Assembly: GCA_037693485.1 (NCBI GenBank)
Contig: CM075346.1
Location: 17,265,501 to 17,329,500, forward strand
Reading direction: 5' to 3'
From: Kitagawia praeruptora
Taxonomy: Eukaryota; Streptophyta; Magnoliopsida; Apiales; Apiaceae
Length of the DNA: 64,000 nt
The position numbers and the translations under genes are program-made. The notes under the pieces are model-generated. The model was not told the DNA's origin and ran no database searches. It saw only the letters and a program-made list of their open reading frames with translations. Each line of letters begins with the position of its first letter. The first letter of the stretch is position 1. Shown here in pieces: positions 22,588-35,080 of the stretch.

Positions 22588-25500
22588 TTAATGATGTTTC
22601 CTCTCTCTGGTTGGTTGCACCCTTGACTTTCCTTCCTTGGCAGAGTTGGACTCAATTTGCACTTGAAGTTGCCTATAGAAGGTATCTTCTTCAACAACTT
22701 TTGGATTTAGCTTTAGTTGTAACCATCTTAGGTATTCAGAACTAGCCTTTGACAGTTGGTTTTCTAACCTGAAGAATCTCCTAGTGCCTTCTTCATCCCT
22801 GAACTCCATCATCCAAAAGGGTTGAATGTGGATTTTCTGTCCATTATATGGGATCTTCATTTTCTTTGGTAAACTTGAGGGTGAGTTCCATTCTTTCCTT
22901 ATTTCTTCTATTCTGCTCATTATCTCCCTTCTGGCTATCTCAGAGAACCCTGTGTGTCTCTTGAAAGCTGAGAACACTTTGGTCAATGTGTAATAATTCT
23001 CTCCAAGAACCTTCTGTAATGGCCATGTCCTCTGATTTCCTCCCTTGTAGACAAACACTAATCTCTCAGGCAGATGCTTGAACTTGTCAACTCCTCTCAC
23101 TTCTGACAATTCATCCAAAAATAGATTCATGCCAAAGTATTCTTCAATTTCTGCCTGATAGATAAAGTCTTCTTTGTTTTCCAAGATTGGCTGTTTGACA
23201 ATAGCAGGTACCCTAGCAACTTGAACTGGTCCCTTTGAAAGTTGCTTCCTTGGAGCTCTTTTCTTCTGTTTTGGATTCAGCAAGATTGAAGGAACTTCAA
23301 TTGAATCAAAATTCATTGGTTATTCTTTAGGCATTATGGGGTCACCATGAAAGTTCACAGTTGGGTTGATTACTGTTGCAGATATAGATACTGATGAGCC
23401 CGTAGTTTCTTTTTCTGGAAAGGGTTCTGGAGAAAGAACCCTTTTGGTTTTAGCTTTCATTCTTTTGGATTTGAATTTGGGGACTTCCTCAGGTTCCCTC
23501 ATTTCTTCCTCTATCTCATCCATTAACTCTTCAGCCAGCCTGACCCTCTTTTCATCTGAGTTTTCATGTTGATTTTCTGTACTTAAATGAGCTTCCCTTT
23601 GGATTCTGGAGACTTCTTCTCTTTTAGCTTCCACAAATTTAGGATGGCTGTTGGATATATTTAATACTTTTCCATTCCTTATAATTACAGCCATCCAATC
23701 TCTTACACTCTTATTTGTCTGCTCTTTGAACTCTATGATTGTTTTTCCCATTAGCTTTTCTTCATCATTCTTGGGAAATGGGTAGTCCAATTGAAGCTTG
23801 TTCTTCCCATTTTCCTTTGGAGGTGAGTAGGCTCTGGTTTTGATGACTGGTTCAAATTCTTTGACATATGATGGCTCAGCATCATAGAATGTAGGAGCCA
23901 CAATTTCTGGAGTGAGCACCTTCATGATTGTGGTTGATATTGTTGGAGCAGAAGATTGAGCATTAAGAAACAGAGATGATGCAATTGATTCATTGATCAT
24001 CCTCTCTGTCTTTAGAATTCTTTCACTAGTCTCCTTGTTGATCTTTTCCAAAGCTTCTATTCTGGCTTGCCTTTCACCATCTGAGATTCTTCTAAACTTT
24101 GAATCTCAGGCAAAGCCACTTGTTTCTTCACAGGAGAAGCCTTTATTTCAAAATCTGTTGGATTGACCACTACAATTGGCTGTTGCTCCCCCTCAATCTG
24201 TGCTATCTTACTACTGGTAGCTTGAATTTGACCATAAGATGTTGCAGCCTCTTCTTTGCTTGTTCCCATTTTCTCCCCCTTTTTGTTAGCATCAAGGGTT
24301 GGGGGTGAAGCTGCAAGTAGCATTTCCAGTAGTTGAGTTTGTTTTGATTGATTGGCAATGATAGTTTACATTTGAGATTCCATACTATCCACTCTGGAGG
24401 AAAGAAGTTGAACAGACTTAGCCAGGCTATCTTCTTTGAGAAGTTTGCTAGTAAGCACCTTCTGAGTGGTAGTAGGAGCTAGTGCCTCAATCCTGGCATC
24501 TAGTTCTATCTTCATATCTCTAATTGCAGTTTTGACCTTCTCCTGTTGTGTTCTTTGAATAACTGTGTGCATCTTTTGCAATTTCAGTGAGGCCATAACC
24601 TGCTCAAGAACAGTCTTTCTCTGTGGTTCTGCAGTCTGGTGCTCAGCCTTAGCAGATTGATATTGCTTCATGATTTCCACATTGAGATCCCTAAGTTCAG
24701 TGGCATTGGTAAACATCCATTCTGGAGTCTCTTCCTCATTGATTTCTTCACCATCTGAACTTTGACTGTCATCACTGCCAAATTCTTCACTTCCAGCACT
24801 TGGGGACAGGGTTTGTAAAGCTTCTTTTTCTCTTTGAAGAGATTCTGAGGTGTGCACTAGGTGCATTGCCTCCTCTGCCTCCACATTATCCTGTTGTGCC
24901 ATGACTTGATAGGCAGAAACAGGATGAGTAAAGGTTTCAGGATCCAAAGAGATGGAGTCAATAATTGACTGATATTCTTGTCGAAATTCCATCTCTTTGG
25001 AAGCTTCATTAACCTCCATTAACTCACTTGCAATGGCTGAGTCATCCTGCCTTATTTCTCCTGTAGTCCCTTCTCTCCTCTCATCTCTCTTTTCTTGCAT
25101 CAGGGGCTCCCCTTGGCTCACACCTCTCACACCCTCACCTTCACCTACTAAGGTGGAACTCTCTTGCTCTCATTTTGCCTGACCGGAAGAAATGGTCAGC
25201 CTCTCATTATTTTTCTCTCCTTTTGCCTGCTCACAAGGCAGCCTCTCACTCCCTTCCCTCATTCCTAAAAGTGTTTCAACTACTACAAACTCCTCTATAG
25301 TTGACATGGGAATGTCACATTTTGCGGTGGTAGAGAGAGTTGTCAACGGATAAAATGTATCCGTTGATGTAGTAGTTATTGCTGTCAACGGATGATTAGT
25401 TGTAGATACATCCGTTGATGGAGAAACACTTGTCAACGGATGAAGGATATCCGTTGATGAAGGAAAAAGAGTATATGTTGAAGTGAAAACCAACACTGAA

Positions 25501-27068
25501 TCTATGGTGATTGATTTTAAGGAAGAGGCCACAGATAGTGTTGTGAATTCAGGAATGGAAGATTGAGGGTCCAACAAATCATCTAAAAGATGATGACCAC
25601 CAATAGTTGAGTGGGGCTTCTCCAGGAATGTTAAAGATGGAGAATCAGGAATTGATGTAGATATCATATCCACATCCAGAGATGGAGTTGGTGATGGTGG
25701 ATTAAAATGTGTATCGATTTGAAGGTTAAGATCAAGGGGCTGTGACTCCACATTTATTGAAGTCACATCAAACTGAATTTGAGAAGGTACAGTTTGCTGT
25801 ACTATGTGTGCACCCTATGATTTCCCAATGGTTTTGGATTTTACTCTTCTACCATAGGTTTTTGAGTGAGAGTTATCTGTGTCTCTTGCCCTTTTGTGCA
25901 GTGTTCCTGGAGTGGAACTTAAATCAGTAGTCACACCCTGTTGAGAGGATGTAACTAGAATTTGGCTTAAAGGTTCATTAACAGTCTTTTGAGAGACTGA
26001 AATGTTGGTTGCACCTGCCTCACCTTCCTTATCCTTAGGGCTTCTTTGATGTTCACCCTGTTCCTCACCACTCACTACCACCTTCACACTCCCCTCAAGA
26101 GTTTTGGTAGTTTTTGCAACAGGTGCCTTTTGAGAGACACCTGAGGTTTGTCTTTTAGATTGTGGTTTTGAGACTTTGGATTTAGTCACTTGGGTAGGAG
26201 CCTGTTTGGTCACAACTACAGACTCCATTGTGACAATGGAAGGCAAAGAGATTTGGGTAGAGATAGGAGTAATAAGATTAGAAGCTACCTGAACAATTGG
26301 TGGATAAACCAATTGCACTCCTGCATTCAGATTCATTCGAATCAAGTCACTGAGGACTCTCTTCTCATGTACAAAACAACTGAACTTGCTATCCGGGTTA
26401 GAGAGGTATAGCTCATTCTCTGACATATGTAGGCCTAAGAGCATAAAAAATCTAGCAAAGTAGATATTTTTGCCCCTAGTTCCTTTGTTACCTAATTTAG
26501 CTGCTATTTCATACATTACCAGTGTGCCAAAGTTGTAGTATTTAGCAGTTAAAAGCATACAAAGCATCACTAGCATGGATTTAGTAACAACATCAAAATT
26601 ACTAATTTTACCAGAAAAAGTTTTAATGAAAGCATCACACAGATAACTCCATTCTTTAACCATACCCTTCCTAACAATTTTGCCTAAATTGTCAGTACTA
26701 AATGCATATCCACTTGAGTTTAGCATGGTAACTATTTCAGCATCGGTTGGTGATGATGTACAATTATTTTCAGGTAATTTTAAACATGCAGTAAAGACAT
26801 CAAAATTAGCCACATAATTTTTACCCTTAAGAGAAAAGGAGATAGTTTCATCAGTACCATTAAATTCAGCCGATGTCCACATTTCCTCAATTACTTCATG
26901 GATGAGGGGTGTGGTGGTAGTCATAGCATATGACAGTTTGCATCTCTTCATGAAATTCATCATGGTGTGATATACTTCTGGAGCGTTCGCTGTATCAACA
27001 AAGGCTGCGAAATTTTTCTTCTCATAGGTAAACCCAGTGGAAGACATCATCTTAACAATAGGTGCCAT
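22588..27068 (-). pseudogene. Copia A ORF3 downstream of pol, decayed
   Basis: A long third ORF (about 1490 codons) between pol and the 3' LTR. It starts MAPIVKMMSS at 27068. In-frame stops near 25813, 25168, 24364 and 23318 and a frameshift near 24055 break it. The N-terminal 250 residues are helical, with KEWSYLCDAFIKTFSGK and AAKLGNKG motifs shared with B's ORF3. A Ser/Thr-rich middle follows (encoding STD and HPLT from the repeated TCCGTTGA motif), then a coiled-coil-like region (24366-25130) and an unshared C-terminal part. I see no signal peptide or membrane anchor. Its role is unknown; such ORFs are often called env-like in Sire elements, which the sequence does not support here. Confidence 0.75.
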
Positions 27069-27577
27069 TGAAGTGTTTGAACTTTTGTTGCAGAGAGAGT
27101 TTTAGTGAAGAAGATGCAGTTAACTAATGAGATTCTTGAAAATGAATAAAGGTGAGATGTGAGAGCACAAGACAGCCTTTTATATTTTTCAAGAATTAAA
27201 AATGAAATAATTAAAAGTAATTACTCCATTGGACAAAAGTAACTGTCAGATAATAAATGAAAAGAAAAGAAGTACAGCCGTGACTAATTATACACGTTTA
27301 CCAACGGCTATAAAAAGAAATATGTATATCAACGGATAAAGATTGGACGGTTGAGAAAACAGTTTATCCATCGATGACGTGGACAACCTGTTATCCGTTG
27401 ACATACGAAAATCTAGTAATGTGTTTATACTACCAACGGATAAAAGGATATCCGTTGATAAGCAAATTTTGCCTTAATCAAAATTTCTGCTAAGAGTTTT
27501 TCTGAGAGTTTTTAATTCTCAAGTAAATCAAAACACATTTCTAGCTGCAAAACAGTATGATTAGATACCACTAGGAA

Positions 27578-28327
27578 TTATGAAAAATTAAGCATACCTA
27601 GTTCACCTACCAACCTTGTGAATGAAGATTCATCAAGAGGCTTGGTAAAGATATCTGCAAGCTGCATTTCACTTGGCACAAAGTGCATTTCTACTGTACC
27701 ATTCATCACATGCTCTCTAATGAAGTGGTATTTGATGTCAATATGCTTGGTTCTCGAATGTTGCACTGGATTCTCTGTGATGGCAATAGCACTAGTGTTG
27801 TCATAGAAAATTGGAATCTTCTCAACTTTTAGACCATAGTCAATAAGTTGATTTTTCATCCAAAGAATCTGTGCACAACAATTTCCAGCAACAATGTACT
27901 CAGCTTCAGCTGTAGAAGTGGAGAATGAGTTCTGTTTCTTACTGAACCATGACACAAGCCTGTTCCCTAGAAATTGACAGGAGCCTGTAGTACTTTTCAT
28001 ATCAATTCTGCAACCTGCATAGTCTGCATCTGAATAGCCAGTTAGATCAAAACCAGAATCTCTTGGGTACCAAATGCCAAGGTTTGGTGTTCCCTTGAGA
28101 TACCTGAAAATTCTCTTAATAGCAATTAAGTGAGACTCTCTAGGGTCAGCTTGAAATCTAGCACAAAGACAAGTGGAAAACATTATATCAGGTCTACTAG
28201 CTGTTAGATATAGAAGTGAGCCTACCATGCCTCTATAGCTTGAGATGTCCACAGATTTTTCCTTAGTATTCAACTCAAGCTTAGTTGCAGTGGCCATAGG
28301 AGTTTTTGCAGAGGCACAATCCATCAT
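27578..28327 (-). pseudogene. Copia A RNase H domain (frameshifted end of pol)
   Basis: About 249 codons in a different frame from the RT part, because roughly 30 bp are missing between KYI and DCASAKTP compared with element B. Contains the Ty1/Copia RNase H landmarks: SRPDIMFSTCLCARFQ, RIFRYLKGTPNLG, GYSDADYAG, STAEAEYI and the LADIFTKPL end. The domain itself is otherwise intact. Confidence 0.92.
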
Positions 28328-28367
28328 AAATATATTTTGTTTGACTTATGAAAATTCCCTCATTAAC

Positions 28368-31300
28368 TTACTTTACTTGTAAACCAAGAAAGTAAGTTAA
28401 TTCACCCATCATGCTCATTTCATACATACTTTGCATAAGTTTGGCAAACCTTTTGCAAAGCTTCTCATCTGTAGACCCAAAAATAATATCATCTACATAG
28501 ATTTGAACAAGTATTGAAGAACCATTGACATTTCTATGAAATAAGGTTTTATCTACTGTACCTCTAGTGAAGTGATTCTCCAAAAGAAATTGAGATAAAG
28601 TGTCATACCAGGCTCTTGGTGCTTGCTTCAAACCATAAAGTGCTTTCAAGAGAAGATATACATATTCTGGAAATTCTGGATCTTCAAAGCCAGGAGGTTG
28701 ATGGACATATACCTCTTCTTCCAGTTCCCCATTTAGAAAGGCACTTTTGACATCCATCTGATAGACTTTGAAATTGGTATGTGCTGCATAGGCTAGGAAA
28801 ATTCTAATTGCCTCAAGTCTTGCCACTGGAGCAAAAGTTTCATCAAAATCTATTCCTTCTTCTTGAGAATAGCCCTTTGCCACTAATCTACCTTTATTCC
28901 TCACAATTATGCCATTTTCATCAGTCTTATTCTTGAGAACCCATTTGGTACCTATGATACCTCTATCATCAGGTTTGGGCACAAGCTTCCATACTTTATT
29001 TCTCTCAAATTGGTTTAGCTCTTCTTGCATTGCTAAGACCCAATCTGGATCTAGAAGGGCATCTTCCACTTTCTTAGGTTCCTCTTGAGACAGGAAACTA
29101 CTGTATAGGCATTCTTCTTGTGTGGCCCTCCTAGTTTGGACTCTTGAGTTTGAGTCACCAATGATTAATTCAAAAGGATGAACTCTGGTCCATTTTCTTG
29201 AAGGTGGAAGGTTTGATCTAGACGAGGTTGCTTCGTCTAAGTGAGCATGATCTTGTTGATTGGTCATTGAGTTTTGACTTTGAGAAACTCCCCCTGAGTT
29301 TGTTGTCCTTGTGGAATTATGAAGTTGACTGTCAACGGATGCATCATTTTGTCTATCAACGGATGCTCCATTTTGCCTGTCGACGGATACATGAGAATGC
29401 CTGTCAACGGATGCATCTGATCCTCTAGTATGACTATCAACGGATGCTTCATTTCCAGTGTTAGCATCACTTCTAGTTGGACCAACAACTCTAGGTGAAT
29501 TTCCAAGGCCATGATCTTCATTTTCCTCATCATCATCAATGTACATTCTTCCTTCTACCTCATTTTCAAATCTCAACTTTTCATGGAAGCCTTCATCATT
29601 TAGACCTAGAATCTTTTGATCATCAAACACAACATGTACAGATTCCATAACAATGTTGGTTCTTAGATTGTAGACTCTATAGGCTTTCTCTGCTGCATAT
29701 CCAACAAAGATAGCTTCATCTTCCTTTGCTTCAAATTTGCCCAAGTTATCTCCATGATTTCTTAGCACAAAACACTTACATCCAAAGACATGAAGAAAAG
29801 CTAACGTTGGTTTCTTGTTGGTGAATAACTGATAAGGAGTCATTCCTCTAGCTTGATTGATCAAGGAAATATTCTGAGTGAAGCAGGCAGTGTTGACAGC
29901 TTCAGCCCAGAAATATGTTGGCAATCTTGATTCACTTAGCATTGTTCTAGCTGCTTCAATGAGAGTTTTGTTTTTCCTTTCAACAACCCCATTTTGTTGA
30001 GGTGTTCTAGCAGCAGAAAACTCATGGACAATTCCATTCTCTTCACAAAAAATCTTCATTGTGGAATTTTTGAATTCAGTGCCATTGTCACTCCTGATTC
30101 TTTGTAATTTTACTTCAGAACCATTGTTTACTAGTCTGAGATGATTGATGATGATTTCACTTGCACAATATTTGGAGTGCAGAAAGAAGGTCCATGTAAA
30201 CTTAGAAAAATCATCCATAATTACCAGGCAGTATTTCTTCTTTGAAATGGACATGACATTTACTGGACCAAATAAGTCCATATGCAGCAATTGAAAGGGC
30301 TTAACAATGGACGACTCTGTCTTGCTCTTGAAGGATGATTTCTTTTGCTTCCCTAATTGGCAGGCATCACACAATCCATCCTTGTTGAACTCCAATTGAG
30401 GGATTCCTCTAGCAAGATCCTTTCTTTCCAAATCATTCATAACTTTAAAATTCAAATGTGACAGCTTTTTATGCCATAGCCAACTCTCATCCTTGCTTGC
30501 TTTGCTGAAGTGACAAGTAATGGATTCTGAGCATACTGAGTTGAAGTCAGCTATGTAAACATTTCCTTTTCTAAAGCCTGTCAGAACCACATTGTTGTTT
30601 TCCTTGGTAGAAACAACACAGGCTTCTTTAGTGAACTTTACTTCATAGTCTTTGTCACAAATCTGACTGACACTCAGCAAATTGTGCTTCAAACCTTCAA
30701 CTAAAGCCACTTCTTCAATGATGACATTGTCCTTTGTAATCAAGCCATATCCCTTAGTATATCCTTTGCTGTCATCTCCAAAGGTAATTCTAGGGCCAGC
30801 TGCCTCCTTGAACTCTGTGAGCAGGGTTGAATCTCCTGTCATATGCCTAGAACATCCACTGTCTAGGTACCATAGATTCCTTTTATTTCCCTGATTGCTA
30901 GCTGAACTTGCTTCCTGCTCAGAATCAGCCATTAATGCAAGGTTGACAAACTCAGCATCATCATCAGAATGATTTCCATCAGCAGCCCAGTCATACTCTT
31001 GGGTCATGAATGCCTTTCCTTTCTGTCTGAGAAGATCAAAATATTTCTTCTTGTAGTCAACAGTTTCAGTTGGCTTTCCCTTGTTCTCTGATCTAGGCTT
31101 CCTGCATTCACTTATCATGTGACCAGCAATTCCACAATTGTAGCATTTAATTTTGGATTTATCCACATAGTTGCTTGTAGAAAATTCCTTGTTAAATGGC
31201 TTGGCCACCCCAGAGTTTCTTATGAATTTCAGCTTAGAGAATCTCCTAGATAGAAAGGCTAAATGCTCATCTATCTCATTCAATTCATCCTGCTGAAGGA

Positions 31301-31436
31301 CACTCATTTCTTCAGACACTTTTTCCTTGCTTTTGCTTGATTCTGCTCTACCTTCACAAACATCCCTGTTTGGTGTAGATTTAGTAGCTTCAGTCCTCTT
31401 CTCCTCCTTCTGCTCCAAGTTGGCAACAAGTGCAAC
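28368..31436 (-). pseudogene. Copia A pol: knuckle, protease, integrase, reverse transcriptase
   Basis: In transcript order: Gag knuckle CYNCGIAGHMISEC, protease DSGCSRHMTG, GAG-pre-integrase with HHCC (HKKLSH...CDACQLG), integrase core (HMDLFGP, DNGTEF, QQNGVVERKN), a variable spacer that encodes repeated SVDRQ-like units, and RT with YVDDIIFGST. A TAA follows YFLGLQVK where element B reads Gln. Downstream sequence still encodes GIFISQTKYI before a small deletion. The frame upstream is open back to the gag stop. Confidence 0.92.
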
Positions 31437-32008
31437 TTACCCACTTTTCTTTTGGGCCTTCTCAATTTCTTCATCCTGCTCCATTTCTAGTTCATATGTC
31501 TTTAAAGTTCCATAGAGCCTTTCAAGAGTAAATGACTTGTACTCTTGAGTGTTTCTTAGAGAAACAGTCATAGGCTTCCACTCTTTGGGCAGTGATCTTA
31601 GAAATTTGAGATTAGAATCTTTCACTTGGTAGATTCTTCCATACAGTTTCAAGCCATTCAGTAGCTTTTGAAATCTACTAAATGTGTCATTCAATGTCTC
31701 TTCATTCTTGAAATGGAAGTGCTCATACTGTTGGATCAGTAGTTGCATCTTATTTTCCCTTACCTGTTCTGTACCTTCACAAAGGGTTTGAACAATGTCC
31801 CATACTTCCTTGGAGGTAGTATAGTTGATAACATTGTCAACCATGTCCGTCTCTAAGCCATTAAACAGAATATTCATGGTCTTTTTATCTTTATGGACTT
31901 CGGCAACATCCTCAGTACTCCACTCAGAAACAGGTTTTGGAATGTAAGTGTCTGGTGCATCTGCAACAAGGCCAACTCTTGAAGCAGCCTTCATTGGAAC
32001 ATGAGGAC
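31437..32008 (-). pseudogene. Copia A gag, remainder (UBN2-type core)
   Basis: Continuation of A's gag on the other side of element B. It carries the Gag core (KEVWDIVQTLCEGTEQVRE, LLIQQYEHFHFK, LNDTFSRFQKLLNGLKLYG), the UBN2-type region of plant Copia Gag. It ends at an in-frame TAA after KKSG; the same frame then continues into the zinc knuckle and pol. One nonsense change is therefore enough to explain the split. Confidence 0.88.
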
Positions 32009-32739
32009 TGTTAGGAATAATTCATAAGTTGTGATGTTAAGAATAGAATTTACACATTATACTTCTTGTAATCCTGATCTTATAAAGGATTTAGCACTGT
32101 ATATAGGTTTTATGTGTAAAATAGTTATCTGTATAGTTTAGTCAGGAATGAACAGTGTATCGGAGACTACATGTCAGGAACAGAGAGCAAATCCTGATGA
32201 CGATCCAATACTGATGGTTGATCAGATACTGATGCAGTGTGCAGATCCTGATATCAGTCATGCTACTGATGATGTCATTATGGATGCTACAGAAACTGGC
32301 AAGTGCTATAAAACAGGATCGTTGTTTGAAGAACAAGCAAGAAGATATTATGAAGGAAAGAGTTTTTTTATTGATGGAAACTATCGACTAGAAGGCAGAA
32401 CATTGTCATGTATAGATTATATCTTTCTGTTATTAGTTGATAGGTAGCATTATAAATACTCTCTCAATATCATTGTAAAGAGCGACGAAGTTGTGAGTTC
32501 GTGTGCGTAGCTCTGTATAAGGTTTGTATTCGAGAGTTCGAAACAAACAGAGAAATATTTGTATTGTCAGCAGCTGCTAAAGGTATTGTACACCTTTGGT
32601 AGAGTTTGTATTTGATCTTATTAATACAAACAAGAGTTTGATTCATTCGTTTATTCTTGTTCTTATAATCAAGCAAAAATCAGACACGATTATATAACTT
32701 GTATTCAACCCCCCCTTCTACAAGTTATTCGAGTTAACA
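32009..32739 (+). repeat. Copia B 5' LTR
   Basis: 731 bp, TGTTAGGAATAATTC...TTCGAGTTAACA. TATAAATA box at about 32451. U3 repeats a short family motif: ATCCTGAT three times and ACTGATG three times within about 32070-32275. It has a long open frame (99 codons from 32148) that I take to be fortuitous. Confidence 0.95.
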
Positions 32740-32740
32740 A

Positions 32741-32753
32741 TTGGTATCAGAGC
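32741..32753 (+). promoter_or_regulatory. Copia B primer-binding site (tRNA-iMet)
   Basis: TTGGTATCAGAGC immediately after the 5' LTR, complementary to the 3' end of initiator methionine tRNA. Confidence 0.92.
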
Positions 32754-32788
32754 AGGTTGATTTCGAGTAATCATAAAGATCTGCAATC

Positions 32789-35080
32789 ATGTCTGGTTAC
32801 AAGGATGGGAATACTAAAATCCCTATGCTCAAGAGAAACGAATATACTCTATGGGAAGTAAAGATGTTGCATCATCTGGAAGCAACAGATCCTGATTATC
32901 TTGACAGAATCAGAGATGGACCTTTTGTTCCAACAAAGGTCGTTGGACAAGCAACAGTTGATGGTGTGGTTGTTCCAGAACATACAGCAGAGAAGCCAAA
33001 ATCTGAATGGTCAGATAAGGACAAGGAGAATGTTCTCAAAGATGCTAAAGTGAGAAACATATTATTCAACAGTCTTGATTCTGTTCTCACTAACTATGTT
33101 CTCTCTTGTAAAACTGCTAAGGATATATGGGACAATCTTAAGGTTCACTGTGAAGGAACTAAGCCTGTCACGAAGAATATGAGGACATTACTTATACAAC
33201 AGTATGAGTACTTTGAATCCAAGTCTGGTGAGTCACTTACTGATACCTTTGATAGGTTTACAAAACTCATCAATGAGATGGCCATGCATGGTAAATATTA
33301 TGACTTGGAGGATATGAATACAAAGTTCATGAAAGCTTTGCCTGATTTCTACAATGAGAAGATATCTGCGATTGAGGAAGCTAATGATCTAGATGAGATT
33401 TCATTAGAGGTAGTATATGGAAAATTGAGAGCTTATGAACTTGACAAGCAGCAGAAGAAGAGCAGGAGTGAAGGAAAGATGAAGACTATTGCACTTACTG
33501 CTCAATCTGAAGTAAAGAAGCTTCCTGAAGAACAGCATGAAGAGATTGCTGTAAAGAATTCGAGGAAGAAGAAAAGCAAAGAAAGTTCTGAGTCAGAGAC
33601 TACTGATATGGACTCTGACAACAATGATTCTGAATCTGAGATGCAAGAACTCTTTGCTATGTTTGCTAAAGCTTTCAAGAAAGGAAGATTCAACAGAAGA
33701 AGATTTAGCAAAGGACCTTTTCAAAAGAAGGATGAGAAGAAGAGTGACAAGAGCAAAAGTACAATTGTCAAGCTTGATAAGGCCAAGATCAAGTGCTTTA
33801 ACTGCAGCGAGCTTGGACACTTTGCTAGTGAGTGTAAGAAGCCTAGGAATTCAGGAAAGGGTAATGCACTTATGGTCACACAGAAGGATTGGGCTGATTC
33901 CAGTGACTCTGAAGATGAATTGGATTATGAAAACATTGCATTGATGGCCAATAGTTCAGACAAACCTGGATCTCCAAAGAAAACTTCTCCATCTTCTGTT
34001 AAGGTATCACTTCACTCTCTTGATTCATTTGATAGCTTAAATTCTGATGAAATTAGATCTATCCATGCTGAGTTTAAGAATCTTATGACTAATTTTAGAA
34101 TTCTTACTTGTGAAAGAGATGAACTTAAGGTTAAGAATGATAAATTAGTTGATAGAAATAATTTTCTTGAATCTGAATTAATTCAAATGGAAGAATACAA
34201 GTTGAGTTCTGATAAAGCTAAGCATGATTATAGTGTAATTCTTGAGGCTTATGACTATGTCAGAAAAGAACTAGAAGAAGAGAGAGATGTGATTAAGACC
34301 ATTAACAATTCCAGTAAGAAGACAATAGAAATCTTTGAGAGTGGAATTCGTGGTAAGGTTAATGGTTTAGGTTTTGATAAGGCTAGACAAGAAGAAAAAG
34401 TAGCTATTGTCAATGATGATAGTAAGGTAGAAGCTAACACATCTAAATCTGAAGGTAAGAAAATTGTTTCTGAACCTAATCATGTTAAATTTGTTGATTC
34501 AAAAGGTACCCCTGTTGTACACAAGAGAATTAACAATAGTTATTCAGATGAGAAAGTGTTAGAGAAACCTAAGAATGTAAACATAGGGTTTCTGTCTAAG
34601 TCTCAGTTGAAACAGAGATTAGATGGTCTTTCAGAGTCTAGCAAGATCAAGAGAAATAGGAATGGAAAAGAAGGTATTAACAAAGAGAATAATTACAAGA
34701 ATGTACCTGATGCACCTAGGAAAAAATGCTATAAGTGTGGAAATCATAATCATTTGGCCCTAGACTGCAATCAAAAACCTTCTTGGAAAACTGAGTCCAG
34801 ATTCCCCAAGACTCAGAAAATTCAATACCAACCACAAAAAGCTTGTTATCATTGTGGTAGTTTACTTCATTCCATTTACATGTGTAGAGAATATCATGAA
34901 CTGTATTATGACTATTATTCTTTGAAATCTGAAACTCCTAGTCACAAACAGCTTGTGAGATCAGAGTCTAAAGTTGACTCTGCAACAGGTAAAATAAATG
35001 CAAAATCTTCAAAGTCTGTTGTCTCTAAATCTAGTAAGAAAGGATCCAATCAAAGTTGGGTCCTAAAAAATTCTAACTAG
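32789..35080 (+). CDS. Copia B Gag with three zinc knuckles
   Basis: 763 codons from the ATG at 32789 (MSGYKDGNTKIPMLKRNEY). It forms the virus-like particle and packages element RNA. Seen: N-terminal Copia Gag helix region with WEVKMLHHLEATD, a UBN2-type core (KDIWDNLKVHCEGTK, LLIQQYEYFESK), an acidic/basic stretch, knuckle 1 CFNCSELGHFASEC (about residue 335), a helical 200-residue middle, and two more CX2CX4HX4C knuckles near residues 647 and 686 (CYKCGNHNHLALDC and CYHCGSLLHSIYMC). The TAG at 35078-35080 ends the frame 11 bases before the pol frame's first usable codons. Confidence 0.93.
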   Translation: MSGYKDGNTKIPMLKRNEYTLWEVKMLHHLEATDPDYLDRIRDGPFVPTKVVGQATVDGVVVPEHTAEKPKSEWSDKDKENVLKDAKVRNILFNSLDSVLTNYVLSCKTAKDIWDNLKVHCEGTKPVTKNMRTLLIQQYEYFESKSGESLTDTFDRFTKLINEMAMHGKYYDLEDMNTKFMKALPDFYNEKISAIEEANDLDEISLEVVYGKLRAYELDKQQKKSRSEGKMKTIALTAQSEVKKLPEEQHEEIAVKNSRKKKSKESSESETTDMDSDNNDSESEMQELFAMFAKAFKKGRFNRRRFSKGPFQKKDEKKSDKSKSTIVKLDKAKIKCFNCSELGHFASECKKPRNSGKGNALMVTQKDWADSSDSEDELDYENIALMANSSDKPGSPKKTSPSSVKVSLHSLDSFDSLNSDEIRSIHAEFKNLMTNFRILTCERDELKVKNDKLVDRNNFLESELIQMEEYKLSSDKAKHDYSVILEAYDYVRKELEEERDVIKTINNSSKKTIEIFESGIRGKVNGLGFDKARQEEKVAIVNDDSKVEANTSKSEGKKIVSEPNHVKFVDSKGTPVVHKRINNSYSDEKVLEKPKNVNIGFLSKSQLKQRLDGLSESSKIKRNRNGKEGINKENNYKNVPDAPRKKCYKCGNHNHLALDCNQKPSWKTESRFPKTQKIQYQPQKACYHCGSLLHSIYMCREYHELYYDYYSLKSETPSHKQLVRSESKVDSATGKINAKSSKSVVSKSSKKGSNQSWVLKNSN

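Noticed and set aside
25170..26411. Separate small genes in the A region 22588-27068
   Set aside because: The fragments follow one another on the minus strand, mostly in the same frame, separated by single stops; they are one decayed ORF3.
32148..32447. 99-codon ORF present in both LTRs of Copia B
   Set aside because: Lies in U3 with no recognisable domain; its presence in both LTRs follows from their identity, and it carries the repeated CTGATG motif, so it is probably fortuitous.
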